Below are positions 25,685-34,536 of a stretch of 64,000 nt of DNA, in pieces; position 1 is the stretch's first letter, and each line of letters opens with the position of its first letter. Both the position numbers and the translations under genes were made by a program. A model generated the notes under the pieces. That model ran no database searches and was not told the origin of the DNA. It saw only the letters and a program-made list of their open reading frames with translations. This stretch comes from Littorina saxatilis (lineage: Eukaryota; Mollusca; Gastropoda; Littorinimorpha; Littorinidae), in the NCBI RefSeq assembly GCF_037325665.1, contig NC_090254.1:17873187-17937186 (forward strand). The letters are read 5' to 3'.

Positions 25685-27480
25685 TTACATGACAAAATAA
25701 GCTTCTTGCTCTTTGGAGTGATGTGGCCTTTGGCAGTTCATCAACCCAGTAATGTAGACCTGCCTTTTTTTACGAAGTAGGTACATGCATACCGAAAGAT
25801 CACCATATGTGTGAAACCATACTGCAGTGTCATTTTTCAGTAGAGAATCAACAGAAAAAGAGCGTATGTTCTCCTTCACCTTCATATTGTCTTTCTTCAA
25901 GCCAGAAACATCTTCAGTCAGACGATTAATCACAGAGGCCTGTTATGTAATTGTCATCTGCAGCTCTGCCAACTTGAGGTAGTCTGTGTTCCAATAACAA
26001 TACCCTCACATGTAGTCGTGTCCCTCTTTGCAAAGGCATGATCTGGCCCTGGTCCTGAGCTCTCACTAGATGCAGAGGGCAAAGGAATGGCTGCTTCTGT
26101 AAATACAAAATCAAATGTATACATTAGCAATATAATCAGCAACAATGATCTTGTTATAAATTTTCTTCTCTTCTTCTTTTATAATTATTAATTAATGACC
26201 TATATGTGCTGATGACCAATTTAATTTCCTTTGTTGGATCAATAAAATGTTATGAGTTATGAGTTATGAGATTACACATGCATCACACTCACAGCATTTA
26301 AGCACGAAAATACCTGAGGGAAATAACTCCTGAAATTGAAAAAAACTTAGGGGTGCGGGAGATGCTCCCCGGAAATTATTTTGGAGTGTTCCATGCAAAA
26401 TCAAAATTGTAGAAATCTAGTGCTATTTTTGTTGTTGCATCAATTCAATGGTACATTTCTGGGAATAAAAAAAATGATTCAGCATGAGCTTTATCGATGT
26501 CTTGAAAACTGCATCACTATCTGTATCAAGTAAGGCCAAAAAAAAAAATAGGTCTGTTTACGGTAACCCGACCGACCCTAGTTTTTTTCGCGCGACCCTA
26601 GACTTTTTTTTGGCATTTGGGGAAAAAAAAAAAAGTTTTTTTGGCAAAATAACGTAAAAATATGGTTTTTTGGAAAAAAAAAAAAAAAAAACAATCCCGA
26701 CCTACCGACCCTATTTTTTTGGCCTATGTTACCGTAAACAGACCTATTTTTTTTTTTGGCCTAACCTCCTTAATCTTCTCGATTCAAGAGTCTGTTGATT
26801 CAGAGATACTGTAGCAACAGATCTCTGGTTGATTGCATGCACGCGGCTTGTCGACATATGTCTAGATCTTGTTTGTTTGTTTTCTAAAATCTTGCAATTG
26901 TTTCGTGACCCTTCCTATGCATTCGTTTTGGGCTGCCGATTCATTTTAAATTTCTTATACACTGATGTAGGAAGACAATTTGAAGTCAGCAGATCATAAA
27001 TTGATAAAAACAAACAAAGCTTACTTGGCTCTGAGTCTCTTCCAGATCCGATGATATTTTCAGCGTTGACACTGGGGGGTGGAAGCAAAACCGCTTGCTT
27101 GTCGTCGGTCTTCACTGAGCGGACAAAGTCACGTCTCCGACCAGTACCTTGTCCTTCTGCTAGAGTCACTTGTTCTTGATGTTCTCTCAAATCCAAGATT
27201 AAGGGTGGGTACGAAGTCAAAGGAGTTGGCATCGTTGATAGCCGTGCCATTGCCAGACACGAAGTGACGCGAGCAGACTTTTCAATGGCACAGATCTCTG
27301 GGCACGACAAACCCCTGTCGTCGGATTGCTTGCACCCATCGCGTCCTTCGCTTTTGCGCCTTCGCAATTGCACCCATCGGAAAGCCATACAATGACAAAT
27401 TCTGTCCACCGTATTTCTCTGTCTTCATTGATTCCACTGTTGCACTTGCAGTTGTAAACACAACAGTTTGTCTCGTCGTC
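25685..27480 (-). pseudogene. THAP-domain transposase remnant
   Basis: Reading leftward, the N-terminal part (about 27480-27100) contains CCVYNCKCNSG, FPMGA, RTRWVQAIRRQGF and VCSRHFVSGNGTA, then DFVPTLNLGF. This is the C2CH zinc finger of a THAP domain (Cys pair, Trp, Cys-x-x-His, proline near the end). A linker exon lies at about 26100-25934. Then comes a coiled coil (INRLTEDVSGLKKDN) and a segment SVDSLLKNDTAVWFHT that resembles the helix before the catalytic core of THAP-linked transposases. At least one stop and one frame change interrupt it, and the DDE core is absent. The same remnant recurs at 36818-38614. Confidence 0.6.
26527..26764. repeat. Small palindromic MITE (aggtctgtttacggtaac ends)
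   Basis: The ends aaggcc, an A-run, then taggtctgtttacggtaac face the inverse at about 26725-26764. Subterminal ccgaccgaccctag and cctaccgaccctat extend the palindrome. It recurs at about 37668-37895, and a diverged relative lies at 49494-49855. Confidence 0.7.
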
Positions 27481-27668
27481 TCCGCACTTTACTTTGCACC
27501 AAGCCTCGTTGTCGATTTTTCCTTTTGCCCCTTAGTTCCGGTAGATCTGACAATAAACTTCACAGCGCATGCGCCAAAATTTAAGTGAAAAAGGTATATT
27601 GACACAAAATGTTTATGGGTTGCACGTTGGTTGTTATTTTCTTCAGGGAAGAGCTTTGTGTTTTGCAG

Positions 27669-30600
27669 ACATCACCCTAAACGAGAGTTCAACCCAGGTT
27701 GGATTACTGCAAGGCTGAACAAGTCCCTCAATCAAAGCGGTGAAAGACTAAGGTAAGCGCATGCCCATAATACAAGGGTTACAATAGTGATTCATTTAGG
27801 AGGAGGAGGGGTGGGTGGTGGTGGTGGTGGTAAAGTTGACTTCTTACAAAAATTACTGCATATTGGTTCATAACATTTAAAAAACAAAACAAAAATAGGA
27901 AGAAAACTTCTCCTTTTAGCTGTGTTTAATGTCACAATCCTCAGCTTACTACATATACGAGATATGACTTCTTCTTCTTCTTCTTCTGTGTTCGTGGGCT
28001 AAAACTCCCATGTACACTCGTGTTTTTTGCACGAGTGGAATTTTACGTGTATGACCGGTTTTTTACCCCGCCATTTAGGCAGCCATACGCCGTTTTCGGA
28101 GGAAGCATGCTGGGTATTTTCGTGTTTCTATAACCCACCGAACTCTGACATGGATTACAGGATCTTTTTCGTGCGCACTTGGTCTTGTGCTTGCGTGTAC
28201 ACACAGGGGTGTTCGGACACCGAGGAGAGTCTGCACACAAAGTTGACTCTGAGAAATAAATCTCTCGCCGAACGTGGGGACGAACTCACGCTGACAGCGG
28301 CCAACTGGATACAAATCCAGCGCGCTACCGACTGAGCTACATCCCCGCCCCGAGATATGACTAATTTGTGTCTTGTGCGAAAGCAGCAGAGAAAAACTAC
28401 ATTTGTGCACATTTAAAACTCAAACATGTCCCTCACATTCCATCACCATGTTGAAAAACCATTCTTCTTTCAGAATCCACAACACAGTGAGAGTACCAGA
28501 TGACTTTATGTCTCGCCACGTAGCCACAGCGAGAAGCTACGTGTATCGTCTAGCTGTGGTGAAGAAAAAGAACGTGTACTTAGACCCTGATGGGAGAGGA
28601 CTGCCATGGGCTGCACAGGACTCTGAACTCAGTAGTAAAGTGTAGTAAGTGGAAATTATTGTTCTTGTCTTGCTTGCTTGAAGAAGCACAAAACAAAACT
28701 TGTATAGAGTTCATTCTTTAAAGGTAACAAAACTGAAGCATGTCCTACATGGCTCTTATTTTTTACCCAAAGTTTTGATTTGCAATAGCTACTGCGATAC
28801 CCGAATTTGTAGCTTGGGCTAGTAAAGTGTAGTAAGTAGAAATTATTGTTCGTGTCTTGCTTGCTTCAAGATGACTGTCTGAAGCAGCACATGAGTGTAC
28901 TGCAGTTATACCTCTGCTGTCAGAGCTCCTGAAATCTTAGAAAAGTCATGGACATTTTCTGAGCAATATAGTTCATGTGTGACTTTTATTACACACTAGA
29001 ATGAATACCCGCTTCGCCGGGTAGCCGGCTTCGCCGGGAAGAAGTACTTAGAACCGTACGCCGGCTTCGCCGGGTCCGAACAATGGACCCGCCAAGCTTA
29101 GGTCCCTCCCAGATTCGTGGAATGGGAACAGCACGAAAATGATTCAGTGGCCATAATGCCATTCCTGACCATATCGAGTCCCATCCTTGTCGACGAATGT
29201 AACCGTGTTAATCACCTTTGGAGGCGAACTCCACTCAAACAGGACTGAGCAAGTTATGGCTTCTCAAAGGAAGGCCAGTACATAAAATTACACAAAAGCC
29301 GCCAGACCACATCACAAACAGAACTGAACAATGCACAGGTGTTGCTCACATAGAGACACACACACACACACAAAAACACACAGAGAAGCCGTATCTATAG
29401 AGAGATAGATGACAGTGTATTTTTCGCGTGGCTATAAATTGATTCGACCTTTGCACTTTTACAGTGAGGATAATTTACGGGTCCAATTTACGTTCTGGAC
29501 ACTGCGTTGACCTTCTAAAAATAGTAACAGTAACAGAACGCCGGGAATATCCGAAGACGCTCCACTGACACAAAAGTGCACCATACGAAGGAAGGGAGGT
29601 AAACGCTGAAAACCTGGAGAATATGAGAAGATAAGGAAGAGTTACTTATAATGGTGAAATGAACACAAAAACCAAAATCGATTCAGCGCTGCGCGCTGAG
29701 AGCACGTGTTGAAATATCTCATCGATGATATTGTGTCCGGGGTGTAGCTGAATACGGTGTCCAAATTTGAAAAAGATCCACCGAGAACTTTGGCTTTGGT
29801 GTGTCGGTATGGGGGCCCGGGTAGCTGAGGTGGAACCAAAATAGCTGAGGTGGAACCAAAATCGGTTCCACGCTGCGCGCTGAGAGCACGTGTTGAAATA
29901 TCGACCAGGTTGTGTCGTGTCCCGGGTCTACCTGAATATGCCCACCAAATTTGAAGCAGATCCATCGAGAACTTTGGCCGTGCATGGCGAATACACAAAT
30001 ACACAAACACACAGATACACAAACACACAGATACACAAACACACAGACACACACACAGACACAAGTCGTATATATATATAGATGACAACACAACAAATTG
30101 CTGTAAAAGTGTAACAACAACAAAAGCACAAAACAAAAGTTTCAAAGTGTTCATACTTTAAAGGTAACAAAACTGAAAAAAGTCCTACATGGCTCCTATT
30201 TTTTACCCAAAGTTTTGCTGTGCAATAGCTACTGCATTACTCTAAATTAATAGATTTTGCTACAGTGAAACCCCCCTTTTAAGACCTCCAAAAATCTGAA
30301 TAAAATCCGGTCTTAAAATGTAGGGAGTCTTAAAATTGGGATATATTTATGGAGGTTATGAACTGAAAGTCTAAGAAAACAGGGTCTTAAAAGGGAGGAA
30401 GTCTTACATTGGGGGGGGGCTTAAAAGGGGGGTTCCACTGTATACATAGGGGCGGGGATGTAGCTCAGTCGGTAGCGCGCTGGATTTGTATCCAGTTGGC
30501 CGCTGTCAGCGTGAGTTCGTCCCCACGTTCGGCGAGAGATTTATTTCTCAGAGCCAACTTTGTGTGCAGACTCTCCTCGGTGTCCGAACACCCCCCCCCC

Positions 30601-33600
30601 CCCCCCCCCCCCCCCCGTGTGTACACGCAAGCACAAGACCAAAGTGCGCACGAAAAAGATCCTGTAATCCAAGTCAGAGTTCGGTGGGTTATAGAAACAC
30701 GAACATACCCAGCATGCTTCCTCCGAAAGCGGCGTATGGCTGCCTAAATGGCGGGGTAAAAACGGTCATACACGTAAAAGCCGTGGAGTTTCAGCCCATG
30801 AACGAACAAACAAACAAACTGTATTCCTAAATAATCAGAGATTTTTCTTATTTATCTCCAGCCCACCATTTGACGTTGACCTGTTACTGAAAGCTGGGGA
30901 AGTCCTGACTGGCAAGCATAACTTCATGTCTTTCTCCACAAAGAACCTGTTGAAGACTGGACGTAAAATCAACACGGACGCTGAGATGAGCGTACGAGTA
31001 CAGCGCGGCAGCGCCATGATGGAAGAACATCGCGAGGGTGTGTCTAACATCATAGATTACTGGGAGGTCCACTTTCATGGAAAGTCTTTTCTCTACAGGC
31101 AGGTAATGAGCATCTGCAACTATTTCTGAAGCTGCCTTCTGCCAAAGATCTTCATCATAAAGACAGGGCTAACACCTTTCCGGTTTTCGCCGGAAATCCG
31201 GTTTTTGAAAACTTTTAAAACCGGAAAATCCGGTTTCCGGAAGTAAACCTTTAAAAAAAAAATTTTTTTTTAGTTTGGATGGTTGATGGAGGCAAAATGT
31301 GTATTATTTTATCATTTATTCACATACATTTTGGTACCAAGAGAGGCTGTTCTTTGGCCCTGCCACCATGGACACTGGCCTTTCAGGTTTTTCTCTTTTT
31401 TGGGGGGGTGTTAGCCCTGTAAAGAGTTAAAGGCACAGTAAGCCTCCCGTAAACCATCACAGATACTGTCGGGCTTTTACACACAGTACAAACACCCTTC
31501 CATTTGAACGCTCACCAAACGAGAACATCCTAGGTGCCCTACGTAAAGAGCGAGCAATTTTCAAATAATTAATTTTGCGGAGAGAGTGTCAGACAATCGG
31601 ACCGTGGTGCGTTTTGGCGCTAGACCTAACTTTTAAAATCTAAATAATAAATTGACAGCTTGTTACACAAACATTCTTAAATCATAAAAGAATTCTTTTT
31701 TCATCAAGACAAGATCAGTACAATTCGAAGTTTTGAAAGTTTGAAAAAAGAAAAGCAGGGTCACGCAAGGTCATGGTTCTCGTAGCAGACGACGGTTTAT
31801 GCTATCGCCAGTTCCTCTGAACAGTCAAAAGCCATCGCTAGAGTTCTTGTGAACCACAGCCGTTTGTTTCGTGCATAGTCTGAGGTACTTAATAACGTGC
31901 TATTGCAGATAAGCTCACAGCGAGTCGCATTCAAATTACTAACTGACGACTACATTGTGAAAAAGGAAAACTTGATCACGCGGGTTCACGATGGCTCAGA
32001 GGTAAGATAAACACGCAAAAATAATTCTTTGAAATTGCTCGCTCTTTACGGAGGGCACCTAGGATGTTCCCGTTTGGTGAGCGTTCAAATGGAAGGTTGT
32101 TTGTACTGTGTGTAAAAGCCTGACAGTATCTGGGATGGTTTACGGGAGACTTACTGTGCCTTTAAGTGTTAGACGTTTCTGAAACGAAGTATTGACCGCA
32201 GGAAAGAAATTAGCTTTAAGTATGTTTTTATCTCAGTTATTACCCATCAGCATCAAGTCATCACCCATTAATCGACTCCTTGCAGGAAAGAAGAAGACTT
32301 TTTTCTGTTGCACAAAATGTGTTACTTTAAGACTGTTTATGTTATCGTAAAGATTTTAACATTGAATTTGTGTCCAAATATTTTTTAGACCAGTGGAGTG
32401 CGGTGGAATGAGCGACTTTCATCGTGTTTAACGCTGAGATGCTTTGTAAAACCGATATTGACTTGAAGGCTGCAAAAATAGGTCCCATAAAAACAGCTTT
32501 CATACTCTAAACATGAAGTCATTGTCATGTGACAGGTGAGACGCATGATGGGGGCCATGGTGATGGTGGCGCGGGGCAAGCTTAGCATGGAACAATTACA
32601 GTATGCCCTTGACAACCCCAGCCTGCACAACCCCCGCCAGATGGAAGCTCTGGCCTGGCTTTGGCCTCACGCTCAAAGAAGTCAGCTACCCAGAAAGCGG
32701 TGAGAAAGATTGTACAGTGTAACACCCAATGTAAACCGAAACTTTGAAATATCGAAGGAAGGCGAGTATTTTTAATTTTTTTTTTTATTGTTATTTGGTA
32801 GTGTGGGGATGAGGTAAAAGAGACTTCATAACTATGTTTTGACATTAACTACCTGAGATGGAATAAATTCTCTTTCCTCCAGACTAAGAGACTTTCATGT
32901 AGGCTTTTGATGCAATTAGTTCATGTAAGGAGTCTGATACTCTTCTTCTTCTTCTTCATTCATGGGCTTAAACTCCCACGTTCACTCATGTTTTTAGCAC
33001 GAGTGGATTTTTAGGTGTATGACCGTTTTTACCCTGCCATTCGGGCTGCATACGCCGATTTCTGGGGAGGCATGCTGGGTATTTTCGTGTTTCTATAACC
33101 CACCGAACTCTGACATGGATTGCAAAATCTTTTCTGTGCGCACTTGTCTTGTGCTTGTGTGTACACATGAAGGGGGTTAAGTCACTAGCAGGTCTGCACA
33201 TAAGTTGACCTGGGAGATTGGAATAATCTCCACTCTTAACCCACCAGGCGGCAGTGACCGGGATTCAAACTCACGACCTCCCGATTAGGAGGCCGACGTC
33301 TTACACCACGCCACTGTGCCTGGGGAGCTGATCAAGCCTTAAGCTGTCCTGCCTGGGCAATTATAAAGAATAATTGTACAAACATGCCAGTTTTTGAATC
33401 CCTGCAAGGTCTATGAAACTTGGTATTGTCTCAAATGGATAGATGCCTGAGGCATGACTGCATGAAAACCCTGGGGCTAGGGTCTCCTGATGATGCCTTT
33501 GCAGTGAGAATTCCAATAACTTTAAAGTTTCTTTTGTTTTCTTCCCCTCAGCCCGGCCCACTCTACTCTGTTAGAAGTTGGCAACAAATACTGTATCCCG

Positions 33601-34140
33601 CTGACAGTTTTCATTTCTTTTCCACAGTGTTCAACTACAACCCATACGCACCAGAGGAATCCACAGGGGATGATCAACAAACTGGAACTGGGGACTGTGG
33701 AGACGGTGGTGAAGAACCAAAGGTTTTACTCAAAGAAACAGTGCCTGTACCTCCCTGGGCTATGTCCACGTCCAGTGACACCATTTCTCCATTCTCGTCT
33801 GCAAATGCAGTTTCTATGGCAGGGTCTGGTAACGAAAACTCAAACTGATCGGTGAAAGTAAAAAAAGTTACGAACATATGCCAAACTGCAGAAGTGATGT
33901 AGACAGTGATAGAAATGTTGAAAATGATGATGCAGACAGTGTTGCAACTCTCACAACTGATTGCTGATGCAACACTTCCAAAAATTGACAGCGAAATTCA
34001 TGAAGTGGAGGATGAAAAAGCAACGTCGACCTTGGAAGTGATTCTATTGTCGCTGCAGTAGCGAGAAAAGTGAAGCAAGCTTACAGAGGATCAGGAGCAA
34101 AAAATGTTGCAAGTTCACAGTCTTCAGTTTCACAATGATG
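27669..34140 (+). CDS. PUSL1: tRNA pseudouridine synthase-like 1, exons 4-8 (copy 1, disrupted)
   Basis: Exon 4 is 27669-27752, exon 5 28474-28644, exon 6 30862-31102, exon 7 32536-32699 and exon 8 33628-about 34140. The segments RVPDDFMSRHVATARSYVYRL, GKHNFMSFS, KSFLYRQ and VRRMMGAMVMVARG follow human PUSL1 in order. The first is the tRNA-contacting region, and the YRQ|VRR junction is the conserved TruA C-terminal core. Exon 7 has one extra base near 32653 relative to copy 2, which shifts the frame. Exon 8 has at least five single-base indels, mostly in short homopolymers, between 33838 and the gap at 34337. Their crowding at the contig end suggests low-quality consensus, not a true pseudogene. 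Acceptor choice at exon 4 (tttgcag) is fixed by phase. Confidence 0.75.
27970..28350 (-). repeat. tRNA-derived SINE, family SC
   Basis: The tail is a (ttc)n at the left. The head, on the right, is the inverse of ggcggggatgtagctcagtc, with an internal gtcggtagcgcgctgg. The 12-bp duplication cgagatatgact flanks it (27958-27969 and 28351-28362). The conserved core gagttcggtgggttatagaa is shared with the copies at 30451, 32941, 39104, 41583, 44027, 48827 and 52550. Confidence 0.85.
28996..29409 (-). mobile_element. Helitron-like non-autonomous element
   Basis: On the minus strand it begins TCTATCTCT after an A and ends in CTAG before a T, the A/T insertion rule of Helitrons. GC-rich hairpins (ggcttcgcc and cttcgccggg words) lie just inside the 3' end. 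No Rep/helicase is encoded. The second element abutting it (29410-30082) begins TCTATATATA after an A at 30082. Confidence 0.7.
29410..30082 (-). mobile_element. Helitron-like element, 5' part, with an internal duplication
   Basis: The minus-strand 5' end reads TCTATATATATATACGACTT, then a tgtgt-rich run. It contains two diverged units of the sequence around ccaaagttctcgatggatc and aacacgtgctctcagcgc. A second, shorter member lies at 45519-45913. Its 3' end is not visible, so it was probably cut by the neighbouring element. Confidence 0.6.
30263..30440. repeat. pogo-like MITE, family P1
   Basis: TA|cagtgaaacccccctttt on the left and aaaaggggggttccactg|TA on the right form long inverted ends with TA target duplications. 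The interior repeats gtcttaaaa in both strands. TA duplications and a CAGT start suit Tc1/mariner pogo-type elements, which is inference. Other copies: 41392-41570, 47537-48548, 48796-49393, 52412-52950, 53723-55181 and 60665 onward. Confidence 0.8.
30451..30815 (+). repeat. tRNA-derived SINE, family SC
   Basis: Head ggcggggatgtagctcagtc, an internal long C-run at 30591-30616, core gagttcggtgggttatagaa and an acaaaca tail. A duplication of about 9 bp (actgtattc) is visible around the copy 2 counterpart at 41583. Copy 2 has only a 6-C run here. Confidence 0.8.
31164..31419. repeat. hAT-like MITE with 6-bp duplication
   Basis: The ends cagggctaacacc and ggtgttagccctg are flanked by taaaga on both sides. 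The interior is rich in ccggtttt words and their inverse. The counterpart in copy 2 is at about 42276-42510. Confidence 0.75.
31431..32161. mobile_element. TTAA-flanked MITE with terminal inverted repeats of about 130 bp
   Basis: TTAA|aggcacagtaagcctcccgt on the left mirrors the right end, which closes ...actgtgcct|TTAA. The arms match for roughly 130 bases, through gagcgagcaatttt. TTAA duplications point to piggyBac- or Kolobok-type mobilisation, not decidable here. The core (31570-32028) is mostly non-coding but holds one splice-bounded open stretch, 31909-32001. The same element in copy 2 is 42520-43252. Confidence 0.85.
32941..33325 (-). repeat. tRNA-derived SINE with a different tRNA-like head
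   Basis: It shares the SC core and (ttc)n tail, but its head is the inverse of gtaagacgtcggcctcc with ggattcaaactcac in the B-box position. So the family uses at least two tRNA-type heads. It lies in PUSL1 intron 7. The copy 2 counterpart is at 44027-44402. Confidence 0.8.
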
Positions 34141-34336
34141 TAAGCTCTACCAATATAGACCTGGTTTTAAACTTCAGGGAACTCGGTTCATTACGTAGCT
34201 GAATTTGGTCTTGATTAACAGAGCAACTTCTTTACATAGAGTGAAACTTGCTTGTTAAGTGTATGAGGGTGTGCATGAATAGAAGTGAAGCAGCCTGGTA
34301 AGGTACTCAAGGCTTGTTTGAGATCACAGAATGGCT

Positions 34337-34536
34337 NNNNNNNNNNNNNNNNNNNNNNNNNNNNNNNNNNNNNNNNNNNNNNNNNNNNNNNNNNNNNNNN
34401 NNNNNNNNNNNNNNNNNNNNNNNNNNNNNNNNNNNNNNNNNNNNNNNNNNNNNNNNNNNNNNNNNNNNNNNNNNNNNNNNNNNNNNNNNNNNNNNNNNNN
34501 NNNNNNNNNNNNNNNNNNNNNNNNNNNNNNNNNNNN
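34337..34536. other. Scaffold gap of 200 N
   Basis: Exactly 200 N. The base after it (34537) matches 23411 and the base before it (34336) matches 45418, so the flanking contigs overlap by nearly 11 kb. Confidence 0.99.

Larger units (their letters stand above)
22042..27597. mobile_element. Decayed ISL2EU-like DNA transposon in PUSL1 intron 3
   Basis: The left end is AT|agacctttttc. The right end is gaaaaaggtat|AT here and gaaaaaggtct|AT in the second copy (38731), so the ends are inverted repeats of about 11 bp with an AT target duplication. Inside are two convergent gene remnants: a + strand SWIM zinc-finger protein (22150-23363) and a - strand THAP-domain transposase (25685-27480). ISL2EU elements are known for AT duplications, a THAP-bearing transposase and a second YqaJ-type nuclease protein; I recall this from the family literature. 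I see neither the DDE catalytic domain nor a YqaJ domain, so this looks like an internally deleted, inactive copy. Later insertions lie within it (R2 at about 23680, a MITE at about 26527). Confidence 0.6.

Noticed and set aside
28027-28335. Repeated 100-codon open frames at every SC SINE
   Set aside because: The same frames recur wherever the SINE core occurs (30409, 39155, 52474) and have no protein homology.
29642-30170. Overlapping minus-strand frames with Cys-Val stretches, also at 40776-41304
   Set aside because: They lie wholly within Helitron-like repeats and the tgtgt run, and change frame without any conserved domain.
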